DNA of 64,000 nucleotides, taken from NCBI RefSeq assembly GCF_026914185.1, contig NC_070563.1, forward strand, positions 1,984,001 to 2,048,000. The letters are read 5' to 3'. Position 1 is the first letter of the stretch. Each line of letters begins with the position of its first letter. The notes below the pieces were generated by a model. The model saw nothing but the letters and a program-made list of their open reading frames with translations. It was not told where the DNA came from and did not search any database. Shown here piece after piece: positions 33,193-43,437 of this stretch. A program made the position numbers and the translations under genes. This DNA comes from Puccinia triticina. Its lineage: Eukaryota > Basidiomycota > Pucciniomycetes > Pucciniales > Pucciniaceae.

Positions 33193-34749
33193 TATTGAGA
33201 ATAGTGCTTTCTAGACAAAATCAAGGGGGAAAATATACTGTAAAATATGTGGTAAAATAGGCTATGTAATTCTTATTCTGTGAACAGGGATGCAAAGTGA
33301 CAATCTGATGGGGGACAAACATAATGGGCCAAAAGGCTCTACATTTATAGTGAGGGGAAACAGGTGGTTATGAGAGGAAGAGAAAGATGGGAACAGGGTA
33401 CAAAAAGCCTCCAACAAGGTGAAAGGGCAACAAACCAACAAGTGGAGGGCCATCCATGAAAGTGAATACTGAGAAGTTGAGGCGCCTTGTAGAGATGATT
33501 CTAAGCTATTATGAAGTGTCCATGGGCGTGTATTACATTTACCAGAGTGATTTCTAGACGGTGTTGGGCGGTGATTCCTTCCTGTTGAGTGTCTGAGTGA
33601 TGTAATAAGGTTTTGATTAGGCTTACCACACCGGCAAGCTGGTAACATATTCAGCTTTCTGGGTGGACTCACCTTTTTCACCAGAGGTATTCCTCCTGTC
33701 AAAGAGGTGTACATGCCTCTAACCAGAAGGATCAATTCCTGAGGTCAGAGGTGTGTATTCCTCCTTGACCGGAGGGATTCCTATTTTCAAAGAGGAGGAT
33801 TCCCTCCTGGAAAGCACTGGCTTGCTTTCCAGGAGGAGTCCCTCCCAGAAAATACTGGCTTGTTTGCCTTCCATCTCTTTGCAAAGGAAGGCAACAAGCC
33901 GCATGTGGCAAGCAGGATGATGCCACACCCAAAAATAGCACAGGTGGTACCCATGGTACCTCCCAGGTGGTGCCAGGTGTGGCAATGGGTACCTGAAAAT
34001 GGCTGTAAAGTGGTGTGGTACCCGGGTCCAGAATGACTATCTCTACTAGGAGTGTGCCAAAGCACACTTCCAATACTCTTTTCATATTTCTGACTCCACA
34101 TCTCTAATCCTTCTTCTCTGCTTGTGGATCTTCCCAATTCCCTTAGGGCATCAACTTGCTTTATTTGGATCTCCGCCACCTGTTTCAGGTGGACTGATTG
34201 CTGCATCTTGCAGAGGCTGAGCGGAAAAGAAGTAAGTTCCCTCCAGTTTTGCACCTCCACAGGTTTCCACTGCCATTTCCCCCCCACTGATCTGCTACTA
34301 TTGTCATTGTGAGGACCATGGAACCACCCACTGTTATGCAATTTGGATGGGCAAAAAAAGATGTCTTGTTGATCAGAAGGGGCGCAATTAATTCCTCCCA
34401 GATGAATTTCAACCTGTCCAACCAATCTGAAGTGTTGCAATGGCATTTTGAGCCTCAAGAATTTCTGCCACTCCAGTTCCTGCACCATATAGCATCAGTT
34501 GCAGTGATTTTCAGCCATGGTACCCAGCACCAGGGGAGACTTTGACACACTCTCTAGAGAGTTCCAGAGTCTAATTTTATGTTGCTCTGGGTCTGATGTG
34601 AGTCTGATGTGGATTAGGAAATGATTGATAAATTCTTCAGAAGTCAATGGGAAGTGTGTCAGAAGTGATGTGGAATTGTCACAGGACCTTGTGCAATGTT
34701 GTATAGAACCATTTAATTTTCAAGGGATAACTCAATTACAACCTGTAAT
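33193..34749 (-). other. Unrecognised region with a 233-codon minus-strand frame
   Basis: The longest frame (33787-34488, minus) begins MVQELEWQKFLRLKMPLQHF and has a helical, Gln/Lys/Glu-rich middle (KQVAEIQIKQVDALRELG), then runs into repeat-like sequence (33660-33860, GAGGTGTGTATTCCTCC-type inverted units). It could be a transposon protein relic. No domain recognised and no intron signals checked out. The remainder holds nothing I can name. Confidence 0.25.
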
Positions 34750-35680
34750 GAAATCATAGTTAATCAATTCCCAATTATTACTCATTTATGGCAAATTTCT
34801 GTTGATCAATTTCTCTATGTCAAAGGGGTTCCACACAACGTGAATGCAACTTGCAGGGTCTTTCATGGCTTTCTGACCAGTTTTTACTGGTAATGGAGCT
34901 GTGAAAGGCCCTTCCAGTGATCTGTCACCCTGATGTACGCGCGTACACAAAGGTGACATTGGCAAAGTGAAAAAAACTGACATTGGAAAACAAACAAACA
35001 CAAAAACAACTCACAAGCTTATATATGTCAAGAAACCAGGAGTTCTAGCTCAAATCTGGGACCACACACCTCCAAGCTTGACTTGACTCATATTTTCCCC
35101 TACTTTCATCCTTTGTTTGACTCAATTCTAGATGATACCAGCCTTCTTTAGAGAAATATGCCAATTCAGATGGGCCTTTCACATCATTCTAACAGGGGTG
35201 TACATGTTGTTGATCTGTGTGAGGCCCAAAATGTGATTTATAACCAACTTACACACGCACACATGACAGTTACATTAGCAAAGTGAAAACAATGACCACC
35301 TTCATACACATGTAAATAATATGAATTGAACCCCAAGAATTCATCTCAATTAACAAACAGTTCAAATTGAATTATGATTTGATTGTGGCCATTGTGTCTT
35401 AGTGGTTTCAACCGTGTTCCAGTTATGTTCCAGTTGACTTCTGCATGACTTCTGAATGGTTTATGCATGAATCCAGGATCATTTTCAGATCCTTTGTGGA
35501 TTATTTCCAGAATTTTTCATTAATTCTTACACTAATTTCATCAAGAGCATCCAGCACAGTTACAGAAAAAGGGTACAGTATGGCACTCTCTGGAGAGTGC
35601 TTCAAAATCTCCCCTGGTGCAGAGGCAAAGATCTGCCTGTTTCTGATTCTTAATGGACAAAAAGTGAGACTGGGAACAAA
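34750..35680. repeat. Dispersed repeat, intact copy
   Basis: Collinear with 58530-59165 followed by 62703-63012, about 80-85% similar by eye. Shared landmarks: GATCTGTCACC, ATGTACGCGCGTACACAAAG, GAATTGAACCCCAAGAA, CTCTCTGGAGAGTGC. No coding frame conserved between copies. In this copy the two halves are joined, showing that the other copy was split by later insertions. Confidence 0.75.
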
Positions 35681-35681
35681 G

Positions 35682-35928
35682 CACTGCAAAAAAAACTGTG
35701 TCAGCTGTGAGCAGTTGACATGCGGAAACTCTAAGGAAGCTTGTGGTGTTACACCAGCATTACTCAAGGTTTGACTTAACCCAAGCTTCAATGCACAGTC
35801 ACTGTGCACCTTGCACAGTTACTGTGCCAACAAAGGCACTTCTGCATTCATGTGGAGTTACAATGGCAGCTTGGCTTGAGTATCCTGCATGTCAACTGCA
35901 AGCAGTTGACCAAGTTATTTTTGCAGTG
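35682..35928. mobile_element. 247-bp CACTA MITE, copy 2 (inverted)
   Basis: Reverse complement of the copy at 16322-16568, same length, with 3-bp duplication AAG. It landed at the end of the dispersed repeat 34750-35680. Confidence 0.9.
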
Positions 35929-36817
35929 AAGGCAGCAAAGACGCTGTGAGCTAACACACATATTGTGGTGATCAATTTTGGCAATCTAAAATTTTCCATG
36001 GAGAAATCAGTGCCAGTGCACACAACACAGAATGGAGCAGAGCAGGTCAGAGTGCACAACTAAAGGCAGCAAGGTGGCAACACGCAGAGCTCAATGGCGG
36101 AACTGGACTTGAACTGAGAAGGCCAGTGTGGACTGGCTAGCAGAGGTGGTGATTGGGGGAAGCTGTGGCAGCCAAAGAAGGCGTAGGTGGCATGTGGGAT
36201 CCTGAAATTATAGGCTAGATAGGGGTGTCAAAGCTAGGGAGAGGAGTTTGATGGCGGGCAAAGGCAAGCGGTGGAGACAACAGGAGTTAGCATGAGAGCA
36301 GAGCTTGGTGGATGATGTGCCTGCATGCTTGGTGGATGACAAGTGTGTGCATTGTAAAACTCAAAAGTGGTTGTGGAACCCTTTTGCTGAATGGTGGAGG
36401 GTATGATGGAGGTGCAAACTCTGCCCTTCTGCTATCAGATAACAGGACCCACCAAGGTAAGCTTGGCAAGTTTTAATCAAGTCATAGGTCTGGTCTAGTT
36501 CCAGATAAAGTTGTTTGATGACAGGTATGTGAAAGATGTGAGAGTTTATGATGAGTGAAAAGGGTGAAAGTTGACTTGATGATTCCAGTGGTGGTTGAAT
36601 ACAGGTCCTCAAGGGGGTGATATATAAATTTGAGAAGAGTGCCTAGGCTGAGAAGTGTATATGTCTCAGTTGGGAGTTGAACCAGGAACCGGGTAGCTTG
36701 TGACAAGCACATGATATGTCAACCAAAAGATATGAGAGTGAGTTCAGTTGTTGTTGCAGGTTTGAGGGATGATATGGTATGTTAAAGTGTAAGGGTTGTA
36801 ATAATGGCTAAGGGTTG

Positions 36818-37566
36818 CACCTGTGGCACTATAATTATTTGGCTCTTAGCAAAGAAAAATGTGCATTTTTCTTTGTCTAAAAGCCAAAGGAGCGCTGGAG
36901 CTGGCCGGGCTGGCAGAGCTGATTTCATAGGAACCTAGCCACAAAACCTGCAACCAATGGTTGTTAGCCTAGTCTGCACTGCAAAACCCCTTACAGCAAG
37001 TTTGCCAGTTCAATTCCCACTGCCCTTATTCCCCATTTGGGGGTTAGGGGTTAGGGATGTTTTTTTTTAAAACACTTGGCAAGGGGTATAGTCCACTGTA
37101 TCAGATACATATTGGATACATATTGGTACCTCTCTGATATGCATAATACAATGTATTGCTATTTTTTGGATAAAACAATACATTGTATTGCTTTGTATTG
37201 GATACAGATATACATTAGGGGTGTTCAAAGTTGACTGCATAAAATCATAACACCATAAATTCATAAAATTTCAATCTGAAAAAAATGTGTAACACCCAAT
37301 CACTCAAAAAAGAGCAACAATTCTAAAATGGTACATAAAAAATGATCACTCAAAAGCGTTATGATTCTATGATTTTATGATTTCAACTTTGAACACCCTT
37401 ATTGTATTGGTATGTATTGGATACACTAATACAATGTATGCCAGCTCATCCAGCGCCAGCTCCAGTGGAGCTGGCCCGGCCAGCTCTGCTGTCCTTTGGC
37501 ATTTAGATTAAGAAAATGGCATTATTTTCTTTGGCTAATAGCCAAAGGAAAAAAGGGACAAAACTC
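36818..37566. mobile_element. hAT-like element with TTTGGCTNTTAGC inverted repeats
   Basis: 8-bp duplication AAGGGTTG (36810-36817, 37567-37574). The outer 26 bp of the ends agree only partly, but then TTTGGCTCTTAGC / TTTGGCTATTAGC begins an inverted repeat of about 100 bp including AGCTGGCCGGGC. The family 1 LTR at 22535 is the empty site. A further MITE sits inside at 37218-37399. About 36990-37020 shows a weak B-box-like AGTTCAATTCCC. Confidence 0.75.
37218..37399. mobile_element. 182-bp MITE, GGGGTGTTCAAAGTTGA ends, TA duplication
   Basis: Ends GGGGTGTTCAAAGTTGACT and inverse TTCAACTTTGAACACCCT, flanked by TA. Inner words ATAAAATCATAA are inverted as well. It lies within a GTATTGGATACA-rich stretch of the hAT-like element, a third layer of nesting. 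Confidence 0.85.
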
Positions 37567-37988
37567 AAGGGTTGGTATCTGTATTACTGGTGGGTACTGA
37601 ACCAAGGGAAAAACAACTGGGGGGGAGAGAGCTCCTTATATAGACAAATGTTAGGGACTTTAGCTACAAGGGAAACCCTGTATGAGGGATTTTAGCTGGT
37701 GGGCTGTGGACAAGCAGTTTCAGAAGGGTGAGAAATGAAAGATGATGTCATAATATGCAAGGAGCACATAAACAAAGCGGGGAAATGTCAAATACAGGGT
37801 TACCTCATGCAAGGTGTGCATGAAGGATGTCAGACTAATGCAAGGAGTGCAGAAATGGGGTCAGAAGACTGCATGTAGCTGCAAGGGGTGCATAAATGAA
37901 GCAGGGACATGTAAAATACAGAAGAAATGGGGTTGTTCCCCTGGATATGGAGTGGAGATAAGGGGGATAAAAAGGAGTATGTGTTTGT

Positions 37989-38110
37989 CTGGGGCTGAGT
38001 ATTTGTATACCTGGGAAAGGTGACTTGAGGGGTTTGACAGGTTGATGACTGGGGCTGAGTATTTGTATACCTGGGAAAGGTGACTTGAGGGGTTTGACAG
38101 GTTGATGACT
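37989..38110. repeat. Perfect 60-bp tandem duplication
   Basis: The unit CTGGGGCTGAGTATTTGTAT... is repeated head to tail without mismatch, then followed by a third partial start. The other family 1 LTR has one unit. Confidence 0.9.
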
Positions 38111-38510
38111 GGGGCTGGCTGTGTCCATGAGGGGTCCAAGAGGGTGTAACTTCCAATCCAGTGGGGTTCTGGTGACGCTTCCAGTGGTGACTAGGGGTAA
38201 ATTTTGCTTTAGAATCCATTTCTGAGGTCCTTTTGATGGTATCTTGAGGCCTAGGGTGAGTAAATATATGTCATAGAAAAAACTTTTGATTTTTCATGTA
38301 CGTTGTGGACTTTTTACGGCTGTTTTTCTTGCATTTTCACGGATTTTGTGACAGAGTTATCTTCTTTTATGTGGTGGAGCTTTATTTTTTACAGTTGACT
38401 TTTGTGGAGCTTTATTAGTATACTTTCTTTACTTTAGTTACCCTGCTTGGAGCCCTACAACATTGGCAGAGCTGCAGAGCAGAGTTCTCCAAATCACCCT
38501 AAATTATTGA

Positions 38511-39246
38511 AATTTCTATTTTTCCAAGAGGGACCCTGGGGTTCTTACTTCTTCTGCAACATTTCCTCTCATCCATTTGTGTGGATGTGTGAGTGCTATG
38601 ACCCCTGTACAGTTCAAACAGGGTACCAAATTTTCAATCTGTACAACCCACAGTACAAGGGAGACCACTTATTGTGGAATAACTGCAAAATACAAGCTCC
38701 AAGAGAGACTCTCACTAACAAACCAAGGAAGGGAATATATTAATTCTTCAAAATATGTGAAAAAATATGGTGTGGTGGAAAAAAGTGGCACCATCACAAA
38801 AGTGTCCAGACCACTCCTCCACAAGATTATCCCAGAGAAATCTTGGACAGCAATGTACACAACCCCTAGCCATCTGTCTTGCGTAGAAATATGGAGAAGA
38901 ATCAGGCCTTTCAGCCGGTCCATTTGACTCAAAGAATTTCCTCCAGGAAGGTGGGGCAATTTTGAGGGTAGGTTTTTCCCTGCCAAAACACCTCAAGGTC
39001 TCAGGCCAAAATTTTGACATTAGTCACACAAGTCCCTCCTTCGGAGTCTTGCGATTCACGCTGTGCTAAGTTAGATAGCGACCGCGGTGGGGTTGTTTTT
39101 GGGAATTGGGTCTCCAAATGTGGGTTACGTTAGAGACCTGATTTAAAGACCACGGTGGAGATGCTCTATGTATATGTCCATAAATGTCGGAGGGAGAGGG
39201 AAATGTAGGGAGGATATGGGAGGCGCGCCAAATGGCTACAGGGGCT
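38511..39246. other. Repeat debris, no gene recognised
   Basis: About 38770-38850 resembles 25820-25890 (ACAAAAGTGTCC...TATCCCAGAGAAA) in the orientation opposite to the LTR 2 fragment just before it, suggesting rearranged LTR 2 sequence. Nothing coding recognised. Confidence 0.4.
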
Positions 39247-39642
39247 CAGGATGTAAACGGGTCGGGTTCGGGTCGAAAAACAGCGCCCAAACCCAACCCG
39301 ACATTTAGCGCGGGTCGGGTCGGGTCGGGGCAGATTTTAAAATATGCTGCCCGAACCCGACCCGATGTCATACTATTTTGGGTCGGGTCCGGGTTGGGTC
39401 GGTTCGGGTCTTGGGTCGACCCGACCTCATAGCCAAAAGCCCCCAATTTGACTGTTGGAGGCGTCATAGTCGGGTCGCAGCTTACCCGATTAGGAAATAG
39501 ACTGCCCGAACCCGACCCGACAATTTTACAAGTCGGGTTGGGTCGGGTTCGGGTCATGTCATTTTCTTCAAGAATGTGCCCGAACCCGACCCAAAACCCG
39601 ACGGGTCTCGGGTCGGCTTCGCCGCCCGAACATCATCCTGAA
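39247..39642. mobile_element. hAT MITE made of CGGGTCGGGTT repeats
   Basis: 396 bp with CAGGATG / CATCCTG ends and a perfect 8-bp duplication CAGGGGCT (39239-39246, 39643-39650). The interior is built of CGGGTCGGGTTCGGGT and its complement. At 39312-39330 four GGG runs with 2-nt loops form a classic G-quadruplex motif. Confidence 0.8.
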
Positions 39643-40125
39643 CAGGGGCTACTGGATAGTCGGGTATCGCATGGGGTGGGAAATATGTAAATTGAATAGG
39701 TACATTGAAAACCGAAAATAACCTAACGACGATGTGACTCGTCGATCGAAGCGTTTGTCTAGCTCTTTACACCTTTTCATGCGTTGTTATTCCAAAGTCA
39801 TATTCCCGAGATATTCCAGCTTGAAGATTGCACCAGAAGTGCTGCATCTGAGCAGGCCTAAATCTTCAATTTTGCAATTCTTCACTATCTTTGACTCAAT
39901 TAAGATCCGAAAAATGTATGCCTGTTGAATATCGGCGCAATAGGATCACTCACTGGATCAGCTGCTGCACGCCGCCAAGCAATCCTTTTTATCAACCAAT
40001 CACAGCCATGATGCATTCAAGTCATATTATATATATATATATATATATATAGGCAGCTCGCAAGGTGAAGAGGTTGGTCAAAATCCCAAGAGGCAAGGTT
40101 AGTATCAGTGGTCCAGCCGGATGTG
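39643..40125 (+). promoter_or_regulatory. Upstream region of the MFS gene
   Basis: Between the MITE and the transporter ATG. It holds an AT microsatellite at 40027-40052, about 75-100 bp before the start, and no other gene. Confidence 0.4.
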
Positions 40126-42388
40126 ATGGCACACAACTCTAAAAGTGCCTCGTCCAACCTGTTTTCCTCGTCATTTTTGCCTACTTTTTGTCGCACCAAG
40201 GATGAGAACAAAGTCAAAAATCATTATCAAGACCGGAACAGTCCAGACATATATTTCGAAAATGGTGCTTCACGAAGTGCGATGACCCTAAAAAACAACT
40301 CCAGTTCTTCAAGTACAGCTATTGTTCCAGAGACTATTTCTCTTTCGCCTGGCCAATCCCTCGAACAAAAACCTCTTGTTGGAATAGATTGGGCGGCATG
40401 GAAATATCTTGTCGCTATGTTTATGTTGGAGTTCGCTATATGGGTATATCATTCCACGGTTTACCTTACAAGTTATATGCGTGTTTGTTCCGAAAGATTG
40501 AACTTTTTCACTCTCTTCATTTCAGGGTTTTAGTGCTTCTTATGGCGTCTTACTCGACTTCTACCTTCACTCAAAGTTTCAGAGTGAACCTGGGGCCTCG
40601 ATTATCTTACCCTCTGTCGGGACTGTCAACACTGGGATCATGGCTTCTCTGGGTAAGTTCCCTCCAACTCTTCTCAAATCGAGTGTTCATTTTGAAGGAT
40701 ATAAATATGTGAATAGCGCTGACAGTATAAAATATAACAGTACCGGCGATCACAATGGTCACCAATTTTTATCCCAGATCAAAAATACCGATTACCTATG
40801 TCGGATTAGTGATTTTTTTGGGTAGTATATTTCTATCCAGCTTTTCTCAAAACGTCAGTTCCATATATCCTTTCCTCTCTTCTAAGATAAATATCGTCGA
40901 TTTTCGACTAACTTACGGCGATTTTTAAATTCTCTCTGTAGAGTATCCACGTTCTGCTGACGTTGGGTCTGGGGTACGGCTTCGGTGGTGTGGCACTTTA
41001 TATTCCGCCTGTTAAGCCCTCACCCGAGCCTTTCTATCCAAAAAAAATAAATGAATTCCTGATTCTTTGCTTGTTGTGAATAGCTTTCATACCTTCCGGG
41101 ATGGTTTTCGGAACGTAGGGGCCTGGCCAACGGTGTCATCTTTTCTGGTTGGTCTTTTTATATTTCTCCCCCTGAATCTTATCGGAGCATGTCTAACCGG
41201 GGAACGCAAAATGTCAGGAAGCGGAATAGGCGGACTAGTATTTCCCATCATTTTAGAGATCCTTCTACCAATGGATGGTGCTGGAAAGGCTTTGAAGTAC
41301 TGTGTAAGCCCTAAGCGTGCCCTAGCGGCTCATCATCGCTCTCATGATGAAAACTGACTCTTAACGTTGTTTCTCTCAAGGCATTGGTGCTGACAGTCAT
41401 GTGCGGAGTCGCAGCGTATGTGATCAAACCTCGTTCTGTCACACCGCCCCAACTACTGGCACAGGCAAATTCTGGAAATTTTCTCGCGGCATTCGGAGAT
41501 GTCGCCGTTTTCAAGGATACAAGTTTTTGGTGCTTCATACTTTCCAACACTCTTCAGGCCTTGGCCAGCTTTTTGCCGGCACTTTATCTTCCCAGTAAGT
41601 ACCAAATTGGTTTGTCAATAAAGATTTGAAAGTTTCTTTCAGAATTGAGAAGCATCTCTTCCTTACTACGACCTTGAAAAAGATTATGCCCATTCTATTT
41701 CCCTGGGACCTTCATCTGGGATGATCCTCCTCGCTTCGCTCAGTGGTAAATCTTCCCAATCCTCATTCATTTTGATCTTCTATTAGAACTCGAACCCGAA
41801 ATCTAACTAACAAAGTTCTTCACAGTATCTAGTATCTTCTCCAAAATAATTTTCGGGATTTTATCCGACCACTTTTCACCTTATTTGATCGGATGCTACA
41901 CAAGCGCAGCTGCAAGTCTCAGTGTTTTTGGAATCTGGGGTGGTCTAGGATCGACAGGACTAGCGAGCCTGATTATGTTTGCGATCGTTTTTGGGGGAAC
42001 TTCTGGCTGCTGGACAACCCTTTATTTTTCTAGAATACAGAGATTAAAAGGTGAGTCTTTTTTAAGATGAAAACGTCTCCCGACTAAGATCTGATCAATG
42101 GTTATCATAATCACCTTAGTGGATGAAAACACCACCATGACAATGTACAGCGCATTCTCAATGACACGGGGAATCGGAAATATAATTTCTGGACCGGTTT
42201 CCTCTGGATTGATGCGTGTGAAATTACCTGCGCCTGTTGGGACAGGCTTTGCGGCGCTTGATAACAAGTACTCCAGCCTGATATTCTTCTGTGGGGTTCT
42301 TATGACCTCGACAACTATCCTCGAGGGTTACCTTTATTATAAGACTCGCTTATCAGTTGTAAAATCATCAAAACATAGTCTTGCCTGA
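40126..42388 (+). CDS. Major facilitator superfamily transporter (fungal monocarboxylate-transporter-like)
   Basis: Ten exons, all phases consistent: 40126-40443, 40526-40652, 40741-40853, 40942-41010, 41084-41147, 41218-41303, 41381-41594, 41650-41745, 41826-42050, 42120-42388; 526 residues. Introns are 55-100 nt with GT-AG ends. The first ~85 residues are a polar cytosolic tail, then about twelve hydrophobic helices follow: WKYLVAMFMLEFAIW, then GFSASYGVLLDFYL, LPSVGTVNTGIMASL, ITYVGLVIFLGSIFLSSF, HVLLTLGLGYGFGGVALYIP, and the family signature WFSERRGLANGVIFSG in the central loop half. The C-terminal half includes FSKIIFGILSDHF and MYSAFSMTRGIGNIISGPV, typical of MCT-like fungal permeases. 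It would move a small organic solute (monocarboxylate or similar) across the plasma membrane; the substrate is unknown. It reads as intact and converges with the intradiol gene. Confidence 0.9.
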
Positions 42389-43437
42389 AAGCCAAGTGTT
42401 CAGAAATACATAGAAATACACAGTAATTGTTCAATCAAAGTAACACTACACATGTTATACTATTGCTACCAGCGGGAGAAAATTAAACATGAAGCAGAGA
42501 GTAAATTTAACTTGATAGTGATAGAGTAAGAATTTCACAATTTTAACTACACGTATTTGCTCCAGAAGCATTCAAGGACATGTAGGAAGCTCTTGAACAT
42601 AATGTAATCCGGGACCCACTAATCAAAGATCTAGCTCATCATGAAATAAATGTAAATAACAAATAAAATCAAGGATCTGCCCATATGTATCAGGATTTTG
42701 CTTCTGATGAGGTTTAAAGCAGAGATAAGCAGTAATTTACCAAGTTCAATCTGAAATATTAAAAATGGCATGCAAAGCAGAAGCATTACAGATTGTCCCA
42801 AGTTATCATTTTCTAGGCTGTTTTTTTAATGGACTCACAAGATTCAGAAGTAAAATTGGGGAAGCAGAAAGGACTGCTGAACTTTCCCGGCGGATTTTGG
42901 CTTGTTTTGTTGAGAGAGAAAGAAAAAACTACAGAGAGATCAAAATTTCAAGAGTAAAACAAAATCATATGCTTTGTAACTGGAACATATCACAATCTAT
43001 GAAGTGTGAACATTTATTGAATACTCAGGCAACATAAAAATGATGGATGGCCATGTTTCTATTTCTTTTCTTTTTGTAAATGGGGCACACATAAAGCAGT
43101 TTCATAAGGAAAGAGTTGTGAAATGAATGTTTGACACGGTTGTCACAGGTTGAGATGGAGGCATCGTCCACAACAGGCAGTAGGTGAATATGATGACTCG
43201 ATAGTCTGCTCCTACAACAGACCCGTGGAAATGAAAAAGAGCAGAAGAGAAAGGCACCACACACAAATTGACAAGCTTGAATTTAATGTGTGCTGAGTGA
43301 GAATCAAGATTCGACCAAGCTGAAAAAGTGATTTTATGCTGAGTGACCAAACTTGATATTACAATGGCATTTATACAAGGAAATTTTTACTATTGGTGGC
43401 TCAGCTTTTCTTTGTGTTGAAAGTGTCAGTGTTTTCT
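42389..43437. other. Convergent intergenic region
   Basis: Lies between the stops of the MFS gene (+) and the intradiol gene (-). AT-rich, with only short unsupported frames. Both 3' ends must be in here. Confidence 0.5.

Larger units (their letters stand above)
36353..38305 (-). mobile_element. LTR family 1, minus-strand copy with a hAT-like insertion
   Basis: On the minus strand it is collinear with 22535-23725, including the TATATAAGGAGCTCC promoter at about 37628-37642. It starts TGTAAAACTC at 36353 (inverse of the LTR end); the other end is damaged near 38305. It carries the element 36818-37566 and a 60-bp direct duplication at 37989-38110. Confidence 0.75.
35964..38510 (+). mobile_element. 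LTR family 2, copy split by LTR family 1
   Basis: 35964-36352 matches the first ~400 bp of 54476-55330 (TGTGGTGATCAATTTTGG; AAGGCAGCAAGGTGGC; GATTGGGGGAAGC). The match resumes at about 38306 (TTTACGGCTGTTTTTCTTG) to 38510. The part between is a family 1 LTR in the opposite orientation. Confidence 0.65.
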
